DNA of 64,000 nt, from positions 876,501-940,500 of the forward strand of contig NZ_OY781882.1 in the NCBI RefSeq assembly GCF_963677125.1, given 5' to 3'. Shown piece after piece: positions 33,942-41,935 of this stretch; the first letter of the stretch is position 1, and each line of letters opens with the position of its first letter. The notes under the pieces were generated by a model, which was not told where the DNA came from, did no database searches, and saw nothing but the letters and a program-made list of their open reading frames with translations. The DNA is from an uncultured Desulfobacter sp. (lineage in GTDB: Bacteria; Desulfobacterota; Desulfobacteria; Desulfobacterales; Desulfobacteraceae). The position numbers were made by a program, and so were the translations under genes.

Positions 33942-34010
33942 TTTAACCACGGAAATCACTGAAGACACTGAAAAGAAAATTCCGTGGATTCAGTGTGTTC
34001 CGTGGTTAAA
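33942..34010. repeat. Nested inverted repeat (AACCACGGAA type)
   Basis: TTTAACCACGGAA (33942-33954) and TTCCGTGGTTAAA (33998-34010) are perfect 13-bp arms; inside, CACTGAA (33957-33963) pairs with TTCAGTG (33989-33995). It lies in the 115-base gap between cupin and hydrolase genes and can form a long hairpin, perhaps an intraoperonic attenuator or a dispersed repeat. Confidence 0.75.
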
Positions 34011-34017
34011 TTGTCTT

Positions 34018-34449
34018 TTATAGTTTGTCGTACTCTTCATCTGAAACCGGTTCCAGCCATTCATTGGAGGCACCTTCTGCAGGGACTTCAACGGCCACGT
34101 GAGCGAACCAGCTGTCCTTGGCAGCACCATGCCAGTGTTTGGTTTCAGGCGGGATATTGACCACATCACCGGCGCGCAGTTCTCTGGCCGGTTTTCCCTC
34201 TTCCTGGTACCAGCCGCGTCCGCCGGTTACCAGAAGGACCTGTCCCCCTTTGTGGTGGATATGCCAGAAATTGCGGCAGCCCGGCTCAAATGTGACGTTG
34301 CCGATGACAACCCGTTCCAAAGAGAGCATGTTAAGATAACTGGTTCCAGTGAAATAGCGGGCATAGGCCTCATTTTTGTCCCCTATTGGGAAAATGCTCT
34401 CTCCGGTAAACGGGGTTTGTGTGCTGCTGTTTTCGTTTGATGCGTTCAT
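34018..34449 (-). CDS. Cupin protein, divergent type
   Basis: A 143-residue cupin with motif 1 PGCRNFWHIHHKGGQVLLV near 61-79 and motif 2 IPPETKHWHGAAKDSW near 97-112. It is more distant from the other two cupins. TYxx segment YARYFTGTSYLNML precedes motif 1, as in cupins linked to carboxymuconolactone decarboxylases. AGGAGG five bases before the ATG fixes the start. It follows the carboxymuconolactone-like gene that heads the operon by 49 bases. Confidence 0.9.
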   Translation of the reverse strand: MNASNENSSTQTPFTGESIFPIGDKNEAYARYFTGTSYLNMLSLERVVIGNVTFEPGCRNFWHIHHKGGQVLLVTGGRGWYQEEGKPARELRAGDVVNIPPETKHWHGAAKDSWFAHVAVEVPAEGASNEWLEPVSDEEYDKL

Positions 34450-34498
34450 ATTGCCTCCTAGCAAAAATATAGTTTTATTTAAAAAAAATTTTATGTGT

Positions 34499-35143
34499 TT
34501 ACTTTTTGTTGGTATTCAAAACCTGTTCAAGGTTCTCTTTTGCATTTGCCGCTACCTCAGAGCCGCAGACCAGCTCTAAAACGCTTACAAAGTCATAAAG
34601 CTGCTCCGGGGTAATGCTGTTGTTCAGGCTTATGGCGAAATGCGCCTGGAGCTGGTTGTTGACACCCTTGATGTTTGCCAGTGCGGCAATGGTTGCAAGT
34701 TCCCGTTCGCTCCAGTCAAGCACGTCCCGCTGAAAAATATCTCCGAAAAGATGGGCTTTAAGGTACTGGTCAATGGCAGGTGCAAAGTCGAACAGAGCGC
34801 CTGATACGGGCTGGCCGACCAACTGGGTTTGATTTTCCGTGCCGAATTCAAGGCTGCTTTTGCCGGCCGGCAAAGGTGTTGCTTCTTTTCCTGTTTCGTC
34901 TTTGATGCCTTTGCTTTTTCGCGCTTCCATGACCGCCATAAAGGTGCCAAGGCCATTCAAGCTTCTGGGGAAACCTGCGTAAGCATACATCTGAACGAGA
35001 ATTTCCTTGATTTCGTTCACGGTCAGGCCGGCATCAAGCCCCTTCTCCAGGCTTGCCTTTAATTTGTCGAGATTTCCGCCGGCGGTAAAAGCGGCAATGG
35101 GTATGATCGCACGTTGTTTTGTGCTGAGTTTTGTTGTTGTCAT
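34499..35143 (-). CDS. Carboxymuconolactone decarboxylase-like protein, cytoplasmic
   Basis: A 214-residue protein with two CMD/AhpD-like repeats (LSTKQRAIIPIAAFTAGGNL, GLTVNEIKEILVQMYAYAGFPRSL; then WSERELATIAALANIKGV, SITPEQLYDFVSVLELVCG). It lacks a signal peptide and the AhpD CxxC. It is the first gene of the long minus-strand operon and lies behind a regulated promoter. GGAG is six bases before the ATG; the TTG four codons earlier is unlikely. Confidence 0.9.
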   Translation of the reverse strand: MTTTKLSTKQRAIIPIAAFTAGGNLDKLKASLEKGLDAGLTVNEIKEILVQMYAYAGFPRSLNGLGTFMAVMEARKSKGIKDETGKEATPLPAGKSSLEFGTENQTQLVGQPVSGALFDFAPAIDQYLKAHLFGDIFQRDVLDWSERELATIAALANIKGVNNQLQAHFAISLNNSITPEQLYDFVSVLELVCGSEVAANAKENLEQVLNTNKK

Positions 35144-35171
35144 ATGTGTCTCCAATTTTATAAAATTTCAT

Positions 35172-35219
35172 TCAGGCATCAAAGGCTGTCTCTGTATCCA
35201 CGGGAATGATTCGATCCAT
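35172..35219 (-). other. Leader mini-ORF (15 codons) in regulated promoter
   Basis: MDRIIPVDTETAFDA then TGA, 54 bases from the operator, resembles MDGNISLDTKT at the same place in the 22.5-kb promoter. The preceding ATAAATTCAAA and CAGGTATGGAT are also shared. It may be a leader peptide. Confidence 0.4.
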
Positions 35220-35240
35220 ACCTGTTTTGAATTTATGGTT

Positions 35241-35296
35241 AGGATACACCATCCTAAAGAAGAATGAATAGCCTGATCGTTTCTAATAATTGCCTG
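35241..35296 (-). promoter_or_regulatory. AraC/YqhC-type operator and -10 heading the long operon
   Basis: Minus-strand CAGGCAATTATT, then ACGATCAGGC (operator 35271-35296), then 24 bases, then TATCCT (35246-35241). It lies between the divergent AraC-type regulator gene and the first carboxymuconolactone-like gene. Confidence 0.87.
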
Positions 35297-35545
35297 TTTG
35301 TCCAAAACTATGAATTCATTGTTGAGTCCAAGAAGAAAAAATTGTAAAAATGCATCACTGAATTTTAGTATATATTCTTGGTAACCATCCGGTTGATCAT
35401 AATAATTTATAGAGTACGCCGTGCGGTTGATGCGAGAAGTCCGGAAGGTTAATGTGAAAAGAATTGCCCAATAATTTATACGTTGCAACAAAGTATTTGT
35501 GGGCAAAAAACGACTGTGTTAGGATTTAAAGAATCAAGGACAAGG

Positions 35546-36490
35546 ATGGTGGCAATGGATGAAAATAATAAAAATTCGGTGGCGATTCAGGAAAAGATGT
35601 CGGACGCATCCCAGGAACTGGCAAAAAGTATTGCCCGGTGGACAGGGGATGAAAATCAGATGGATACAAAAATTTCAGGTCTCCGGCTCAGTCGATGGAC
35701 TACCCCAACGGAACCGACAAGTTATACACTTGAGTCAAGTATCTGCCTGATTGCCCAAGGGGCCAAACGGGTACTGCTGGGTGAGGATGCCTACATGTAT
35801 GACGCAACCAGATTCCTGATAACATCAGTGGATCTGCCGGTTGTGGCCAACATTGTTGAGGCGAGCAGCGAAAAACCCTATCTGGGTTTGATATTGGAAA
35901 TTGATTTGAAGGAAGTCTCCCAGCTTACCGTAGACAGCGGCCTTCCGGTGAACCGCTCCGGACACGCCCAAAAAGGTATGGCTGTGGGGCAGCTTTCACT
36001 GCCCCTGCTTGAGACGTTTCAACGCTTGATTGATCTTCTGGACGAAGAAGAAAATATAAAAATCCTTGCTCCGCTGATCAAGCGGGAAATTTTTTTTCGT
36101 TTGCTCACATCGGATCAAGGGCCCCGTCTTCAGCAAATAGCAGCGTCAGGGAGCCACAGCCATCAAATTTCACGGGCCATATCCTGGCTAAAAAATAATT
36201 ATACCAGCCCCCTTAGTGTAAACGAACTGGCGGCCAGCGCCGGCATGAGCAAATCAGCATTTCACAACCACTTTAAGGTGATGACCTCAATGACGCCCCT
36301 GCAATTTCAAAAACGGTTACGCTTAAATGAGGCCAGGCGGTTGATGTTGACGGAAAATATGGATGCCATGACAGCAACATTTGAGGTGGGTTATGAAAGC
36401 GCCTCCCAGTTCAGCCGGGAATACAGCCGTTTGTTTGGCGCGCCTCCATTACGGGATATCAATCGTTTACGCCGGACAGCCTCTGTTTAA
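35546..36490 (+). CDS. AraC-family transcriptional regulator with AraC_N domain (YqhC-like)
   Basis: A 314-residue DNA-binding regulator. The N-terminal AraC_N ligand domain spans about 30-185 (TSYTLESSICLIAQGAKRVLLG, ASSEKPYLGLILEIDL). Two helix-turn-helix motifs of the AraC type follow at about 215-310 (LAASAGMSKSAFHNHFK, VGYESASQFSREYSRLFG). E. coli YqhC of this class activates yqhD on aldehyde stress. Divergent orientation and shared operators make it the likely activator of the 19-35-kb genes. Several ATGs are possible; I chose MVAMDENN after AAGGACAAGG. Its stop overlaps the end of the convergent molybdoenzyme gene. Confidence 0.92.
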   Translation: MVAMDENNKNSVAIQEKMSDASQELAKSIARWTGDENQMDTKISGLRLSRWTTPTEPTSYTLESSICLIAQGAKRVLLGEDAYMYDATRFLITSVDLPVVANIVEASSEKPYLGLILEIDLKEVSQLTVDSGLPVNRSGHAQKGMAVGQLSLPLLETFQRLIDLLDEEENIKILAPLIKREIFFRLLTSDQGPRLQQIAASGSHSHQISRAISWLKNNYTSPLSVNELAASAGMSKSAFHNHFKVMTSMTPLQFQKRLRLNEARRLMLTENMDAMTATFEVGYESASQFSREYSRLFGAPPLRDINRLRRTASV

Positions 36491-38667
36491 TTCTTCTTTT
36501 CAATATTGCACAGTAGCGCCGAATGTGGCCAGCTACCGGTTTCCTGACTGCAGAATTCATGATCATCGGGGCACAGAATATTGGCATTGGACTCGAATAC
36601 GCGAAAAAGTCCGGGCAGTTTTCCATCACTCTCCGGGAACCACCATCCGTGCTGCAGGTCGACCATATCTTCTCTGATGGTATCCGAAACTTCGACCTTT
36701 TGACGAATTTTTCCCAAAGGCGTGGAGATGACAGCCCAGTCTCCGGCTGCAAGACCTATCTTTTCTGCTGTGGACGGATGGATCGTAACAACGGGATCAG
36801 GGTGTTTTTTGCGGGCCTTTTCGATCTGTCTGTGTTCGGAATGGTACATGGGCTTGAAGCGGCTTCCTGTGATAAGAATAAATGGATATTCCCGGGCCAG
36901 CTCAGGGCTTCCCACAGGCGTTAAGACCGGTTCCTGATAAACCGGAAGAGGCGGCAGGTTCAGTTTTTCAAAAATCGAGGAGCGCAGCTCCACTTTTCCC
37001 GAAGGTGTTCCAAACCCAAGCTTTTCGTAACGGCGGAACTCTCGTTTCCCAAAGATACCGTATTGTTCGCAAAATGCTTTGAATGACAGTCCGATGGGTG
37101 CAAGGCAGTAATCATAGACCTGCTCCACCGTTTCCCAGGGCCAGTTGGCTTCCTGGCCCAGACGCAGACCCAGGCCCCGGTAAAAGTCGTAGCTGTTGCG
37201 GCGTTCGTATAAGGGGGCCATGCCCTGGGGGCATGGCATACAAAAATCCCTGGTCAGCCAGAGTTCGGGTTGCTCTACGGTGGAAGAGGCTGGGAACACA
37301 TAATCGGCAAGGGCGGCGGACGGGGTCAGGTAGTAATCCATAACCACATAGAGCTCAAGGGATTTCAGGGCGTCAAACACTCGCTTGGTATTTGGAAATG
37401 AAAGAAGCGGGTTGCTTGCAAGAGAGATGGCTGCTGTCACGGGGTAGGGCTTGCCGGTGATCATGGCGTTCATTACCTCCCTGGCATGGGCCAGGTTGGA
37501 GTGCCAGGCCTCGGGAGCTGCCAGGTAGCCCTCGGGCAGTTTTTTGTTGGCTTCCTGGTTCATTTCCCAGCCCGGAAACCCAAAAAAAGGATAGAGGTCA
37601 GCCCCAAGCTGCTTGGCCCGCTGGCTTGCCGGGATGCTTTCATTCATCTCAAGGGCTTCCCAGTCAATGATTTTGCCGATGTCCCCGGCCATGCTAAGAG
37701 TTTCCCCGCCAGGGATTTCCAGATTACCGGTGATGGCCCGCAAGATTGCCCGGGCCCGGGCACACTGGGTGGCATTGATGCCCTGCTTGTCCAGGCCGTA
37801 CCCCCAGGGCATGGTCGCGGGTTTGGCCGCAGCATATGTGCGGGCCGCTTCTACCAAAAGCGCTTCGGGGATGCCGGTAATCTCGGACACCTTTTCAGGG
37901 GAATAGTCGGCTGCAGCGGCCTTGAGATCCTCAAAGCCAACAGTATATTTGTTTACAAATTCTTTGTCGTATAATTCCTCCTCAATAATCAGGCGAATCC
38001 AACCCAGCAAAAGGGCTACATCCGTACCTGGTCTGATCTGAAGCCAGAGATCAGCCATCTCAGCCTCTTTTGTACGTCTGGGTTCAATGACGATGAGCTT
38101 CGCCCCTCGTTTTTTTGCGCGAACCAATTCGGGATAAAGGCCAACGGGATCAGAGTTCACGGGATTCGCGCCCATCAGAATTATGCAGGAGGCTTCAACA
38201 CGACCAGGCATGATCATACCGCCGTAAGTAGCATATTCCGTGGCGTAGCTCGGACACATGCAGATGTTGTTGACGCCGCAGGTATTGGGGGATCCGAAAA
38301 GATTGAAAAACCTGCGGCAGTCCCAATGATAGGTTCGTTTGGTCCCATGGGTGAAGGCCAGGGTTTCGGCCCCGTACCGGGTTTTTAGTTTAGATAGTTT
38401 GTCCGCCACCTCGTCCAGAGCCTGTTCCCATGTCACTCTCTGCCACTCCCCTTGGCCTTTTTCGCCCTTTCGTTTCAGGGGATAGTTCAGACGCTGGGGA
38501 TGATGGACATGATCCGGCATAAGCCGGCCCCGCTCGCAGATAATACCCCGGGTGACCGGGTGGTCCGGATCACCTGTTACTTTGATAATTCTACCGTTTT
38601 CAATGTGCAGCAAGGTGCCGCAGCGCGGATGGCATAGTCCGCAATAGCTTTTTTTTATCTCGACCAT
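36487..38667 (-). CDS. Molybdopterin (Mo/W-bis-MGD) oxidoreductase with one 4Fe-4S cluster
   Basis: A 726-residue enzyme of the DMSO reductase superfamily. N-terminal CGLCHPRCG plus GIICERGR give four cysteines for a 4Fe-4S cluster (about 9-47). NTCGVNNICMCPSYATEY near 130-147 supplies the likely Mo/W ligand Cys. ILMGANPVNSDP and the C-terminal GSRFKPMYHSEHRQI belong to the MGD-binding domains. There is no Tat signal, so it is cytoplasmic, and no electron-transfer or membrane subunit lies nearby. The pattern is closest to acetylene hydratase-like and thiosulfate/polysulfide reductase-like catalytic subunits; the substrate cannot be assigned. Confidence 0.92.
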   Translation of the reverse strand: MVEIKKSYCGLCHPRCGTLLHIENGRIIKVTGDPDHPVTRGIICERGRLMPDHVHHPQRLNYPLKRKGEKGQGEWQRVTWEQALDEVADKLSKLKTRYGAETLAFTHGTKRTYHWDCRRFFNLFGSPNTCGVNNICMCPSYATEYATYGGMIMPGRVEASCIILMGANPVNSDPVGLYPELVRAKKRGAKLIVIEPRRTKEAEMADLWLQIRPGTDVALLLGWIRLIIEEELYDKEFVNKYTVGFEDLKAAAADYSPEKVSEITGIPEALLVEAARTYAAAKPATMPWGYGLDKQGINATQCARARAILRAITGNLEIPGGETLSMAGDIGKIIDWEALEMNESIPASQRAKQLGADLYPFFGFPGWEMNQEANKKLPEGYLAAPEAWHSNLAHAREVMNAMITGKPYPVTAAISLASNPLLSFPNTKRVFDALKSLELYVVMDYYLTPSAALADYVFPASSTVEQPELWLTRDFCMPCPQGMAPLYERRNSYDFYRGLGLRLGQEANWPWETVEQVYDYCLAPIGLSFKAFCEQYGIFGKREFRRYEKLGFGTPSGKVELRSSIFEKLNLPPLPVYQEPVLTPVGSPELAREYPFILITGSRFKPMYHSEHRQIEKARKKHPDPVVTIHPSTAEKIGLAAGDWAVISTPLGKIRQKVEVSDTIREDMVDLQHGWWFPESDGKLPGLFRVFESNANILCPDDHEFCSQETGSWPHSALLCNIEKKN

Positions 38668-38698
38668 TTTTCCCCCTTAGTCGTGTAGAAACTTCACA

Positions 38699-39070
38699 CT
38701 AATCACATCGGCTCCATCGCCCAATTTCTGTCAAAATATTGTCTTCAAAAGTCAAAGGGTAACAATAATAATTACTGCCTTTTTCACGAATTCGAATAGA
38801 CCAAAGGTCAATCCTTTTTTGGATTTTTATTTTTCCCCAACCTTCTTTTTCATTCAGTTCTGTCTCTATTTCTTTGGTGTAGGTGTCTTTATTCAGAATT
38901 TCTCCACATGATTGAAGCTTACTAACAACTGTCGTTTTTATATCCCCAATTGATATAATGTCATTGCCGCAACGAACACCGGCAAATGCTATTCCATCAT
39001 AAAATAGAAAACAAGCGAGTACAATAATACATATTTGTTTAATAGAGGAAGTATAGAATTTGTGTTGCAT
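38699..39070 (-). CDS. DUF2845-domain exported protein
   Basis: A 123-residue periplasmic protein. The signal peptide spans about 1-30 and the mature part begins VRCGNDIISIGDIKTTVVSKLQSCGEI, the DUF2845 hallmark with paired cysteines. It ends with a basic beta-rich half (YYCYPLTFEDNILTEIGRWSRC). Function unknown. It stands alone between the molybdoenzyme and the PACE transporter. Confidence 0.82.
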   Translation of the reverse strand: MQHKFYTSSIKQICIIVLACFLFYDGIAFAGVRCGNDIISIGDIKTTVVSKLQSCGEILNKDTYTKEIETELNEKEGWGKIKIQKRIDLWSIRIREKGSNYYCYPLTFEDNILTEIGRWSRCD

Positions 39071-39190
39071 GGGAAACTCCTTTGAAAGTAAGAATACCTA
39101 TAAACAGTTAGGCAGATTAAACATTTTCAGTAAAAAAAGGCAATATTAAATTTTATTTTTGGGTACCGTTCAAATTTTCTTGCCTGTAAC

Positions 39191-39637
39191 TCAGTCGGGA
39201 AAGGCCGGGAGAACAGGGAAGAGTACATCGTAAGCATAGTTGAAAATCAAAGTGTAAGCTAAAACAGCTATGGTAAAGGCAATATCCATGCTAAGCGCTT
39301 GGATAAAAGAGAAACGCATCCAAGCCATAGTAAAAGGAACTGAGGCTATCATGAATCCACCCTCAAAGCACATTGAATGAAAGACCCTCAGTTTAAAATC
39401 CCTGGGATAAAGAGGATGCTTGAGAAAGATCAGTATATGGTCAAAGGCACAGTTGTAAAAAAAGTTCCAAATCATAGCCATGAGCGACATGAGAATTCCG
39501 AACCCTCCAATGTGTGTGGCAGGTTGGTTGAAAAGGTTCTTAAGGATCAGCACCGTGAGCAGGAGCAAAACCCCCTCAAAAAGAATAGAATGGCGAAGTC
39601 TATCTAAAATAGATCTCATTTTAGGTTTTTTGTTCAT
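39191..39637 (-). CDS. PACE-family efflux transporter
   Basis: A 148-residue, four-helix proton-coupled multidrug exporter of the PACE family (AceI-like, two bacterial transmembrane-pair domains). Family signature RLRHSILFEGVLLLLTV is near 11-27 with the conserved RxxH..FE; MIWNFFYNCAFD near 54-65 and RVFHSMCFEGG near 86-96 repeat the motif in the second half. I chose the ATG at MNKKPKMRS; the longer frame lacks support. AceI relatives export biocides such as chlorhexidine or polyamines. A LysR regulator lies divergent. Confidence 0.9.
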   Translation of the reverse strand: MNKKPKMRSILDRLRHSILFEGVLLLLTVLILKNLFNQPATHIGGFGILMSLMAMIWNFFYNCAFDHILIFLKHPLYPRDFKLRVFHSMCFEGGFMIASVPFTMAWMRFSFIQALSMDIAFTIAVLAYTLIFNYAYDVLFPVLPAFPD

Positions 39638-39734
39638 AGCAATTACATTTTTTGAGTTACAAAATTCAAAACAATTTTTAATTATCATTGATATTAGATG
39701 GAATAAAGTTGAAATCTATCTGAATTATTGATAG

Positions 39735-40640
39735 ATGAACCCAATGAATTTTAGCTTGGATCAATTGGAAGCATTTTCAGCGAGTGCTGAAGCAGGTTCG
39801 TTTTCGGCTGCCGCCAGAAAGCTGCGAAAAGCCCAGTCAGCCGTGAGCATGGCGATTTCCAATTTGGAGATTGATTTGGGCCTGGAACTTTTTGACCGCG
39901 CAGGAAAATATCCAGTGTTAACCCTGACCGGAGAGATGTTTCTTAGAGAAGCTGAAACGATATTATCCCGTTGCCGGTCCATGCAAACCAAAGCCGCGAC
40001 GTTGGCCAAAACCATGGAAAGCCGGGTTCGATTAGCTGTTTCGGAATCCCTGCCTAACATAGCCTTTAAAGATGGCCTTTTGCTCAAGAATTTTAAAGCC
40101 CGGTTTCCGGAGACCGAGCTGGAAATTCTTTCGGGTTCTCTCAATGATGTCTGGGATATGATTGAGCAAGACCGGATCGATTTTGGCGTGATGATGCCTA
40201 CAGAAATCCTTTTGGACAGATGGAAGTCCAGGTCCGATTTTCGAATTGTCGGGAAGATGAATTTTATTCCGGTCGCCCACCCAAAACATGGCTTGGGAAA
40301 AGCTGGGTTAGATATTTCTGCTCTTGACTTGATTTTACAAATAGAGGTGACTTCCAGGGGCGGAGAGCACGAAACACAGCTTCCTGTGTTCAGCAGCAGG
40401 GTGTGGTGGGTGGAAAACGAATATTTGATCCGAGATCTCCTGCGCCAGGGGATGGGCTGGGGCATTTTGCCTGAACACTTAATAAGGGAGGACCTACACG
40501 CGGGACGTCTGGAGCAGGTGCAGGTGGACGTGGGGGAGGCGATCCTTTCTGCCCCGATTCTCATGGCCTGGTCCAAGGATCGTCCTTTGGGGCGAGCAGG
40601 AGACTGGCTTTTTTCAGCTATGAAAGGATATTACAGCTGA
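39735..40640 (+). CDS. LysR-family transcriptional regulator
   Basis: A 301-residue regulator. The N-terminal winged helix has LDQLEAFSASAEAGSFSAAARKLRKAQSAVSMAISNLE at about 7-45 and the periplasmic-binding-like effector domain runs from about 90 to 295. It is divergent from the PACE exporter with about 100 bases between, the standard arrangement in which such LysR proteins induce the exporter. The ligand is unknown, possibly a polyamine or biocide. Confidence 0.93.
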   Translation: MNPMNFSLDQLEAFSASAEAGSFSAAARKLRKAQSAVSMAISNLEIDLGLELFDRAGKYPVLTLTGEMFLREAETILSRCRSMQTKAATLAKTMESRVRLAVSESLPNIAFKDGLLLKNFKARFPETELEILSGSLNDVWDMIEQDRIDFGVMMPTEILLDRWKSRSDFRIVGKMNFIPVAHPKHGLGKAGLDISALDLILQIEVTSRGGEHETQLPVFSSRVWWVENEYLIRDLLRQGMGWGILPEHLIREDLHAGRLEQVQVDVGEAILSAPILMAWSKDRPLGRAGDWLFSAMKGYYS

Positions 40641-40795
40641 GTATGTCAAACAAACATATAACTGAAGGTGACGGCCGCCGCCACTCGTCTGAGAATGCAA
40701 TAAATACTGTGACTATAATTGGGAGATGCTCACATACAGCAAGGAAATAAAAAACAAAAAGGCTACAAATCTGTTGTGAGAAATCAAGGAAGGAA

Positions 40796-41110
40796 ATGTG
40801 GAACATGGTGATGAATTCTGGAGAACAAAAATACATTTATTGGCATAAAATTATAGAAAGTACTTATCCTGAATGGTCCGCCGGAAATATTATCGGGCTG
40901 AATAAGAAAGAAAGCAGACTAAATCTTATGGATGATAAAAATCGCCATAATCTTAAAGGGTATCCAATGAAGCTGGAATATTTTGGCAGGACTGAGGCTG
41001 AATCAGATATCAAAAAACAAAAACATCAACTGTTTATACTATGCAAAGAAAAAAACATAGAGCCTACAGAAGAACTGAAAAGATTAGCAAAAGAAGAAGG
41101 TTGGTTGTAA
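40796..41110 (+). CDS. Hypothetical protein
   Basis: A 104-residue charged, soluble protein of unknown family (KYIYWHKIIESTYPEWSAGNIIG...RLAKEEGWL). It has GGAA before the first ATG and a second ATG three codons later. A histidine-kinase remnant follows immediately, so the frame may itself be part of a rearranged locus. Confidence 0.45.
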   Translation: MWNMVMNSGEQKYIYWHKIIESTYPEWSAGNIIGLNKKESRLNLMDDKNRHNLKGYPMKLEYFGRTEAESDIKKQKHQLFILCKEKNIEPTEELKRLAKEEGWL

Positions 41111-41113
41111 ACA

Positions 41114-41553
41114 ATTGAACTGGCAGCTACGGATTACAATCTGAATAAAACGTATGACTTCAAACAGATTAAGATCCTACGGAAATATGATGAGAACCTG
41201 CCTGCAGTCCCCTGCCAGGCAAGTAAAATACAGCAGGTGTTGCTCAATATCTTGATCAACGGCGCTCAGGCTATGCAAGACGCGGGTACCTCGAACGCCG
41301 CTTCCATTATCCGGACCTATGTTGATTTCATCAGGAATATGACATGCATGGAGAAAGAGGACAATGGACCAGGTATGAATGAAAAGACCAGCAAACACAT
41401 ATTTGATCCCTTTTTCACACCAAGCCGGCAGGGATGGGAACCGGATTAGGGCTCAGTGTCTCCTATTTTATCATCACTGAAAATCATAAAGGCGAAATGG
41501 AAGTTGAGTCCAGTCCGGGAGAAGGAGCTAAATTCACTCATTGCTTGCATTAG
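41114..41553 (+). pseudogene. Histidine-kinase ATPase-domain remnant, frameshifted
   Basis: The N box QQVLLNILINGAQAMQ, G1 box EDNGPGMNEKTSKHIFDPFFT and, in a different frame, G2 box GMGTGLGLSVSYFIITENHKG and ESSPGEGAKFT are all present in order. A frameshift near 41425 separates them. The sensor and dimerisation domains are missing upstream; the fragment begins directly after the stop codon of a small gene. No functional kinase can be made. Confidence 0.88.
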
Positions 41554-41935
41554 CTTCGGCTTCAAGGCATCGCGAATCGGTATTAGACCGGCAATTCGTA
41601 TAGGGGACGCCCTGTTTATCAAGCCACTCGGCAAAAAAATCAAGATGGGAATTGAAACGATATGATTCGGCATTCAGTGGCAGGACCCTTCAAATGCACT
41701 AACGAAATATAGTTATAAAAATCATATCTCAACACCAAACAATTATATGATTATATTCCGATATAATTCCATTCTAAATTTTGGAACTTAAAAGATGCTC
41801 AAACAGTGCCTTTTGTAGTTGAGCTTTCTTAATTTGTAATTTTATACCCTTGGCACGGTTCCTGATCTAATAGCTTTCTATAAGAGAATTTGGTGGATGG
41901 AATGACAATAAAAAAATTTGAGACTTGGGATATCC
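41554..41935. other. Intergenic region without recognised features
   Basis: AT-rich, between the kinase remnant and the PAS sensor. Short frames only; no promoter or hairpin stands out. Confidence 0.4.

Noticed and set aside
35168..35506. 112-residue minus-strand frame covering the regulated promoter
   Set aside because: It lies across the operator and -10 element and diverges from its counterpart at 22.5 kb in frame; the conservation is of regulatory DNA.
39761..40576. Minus-strand frame opposite the LysR gene
   Set aside because: Antisense shadow; Ser/Arg-rich composition typical of such frames.
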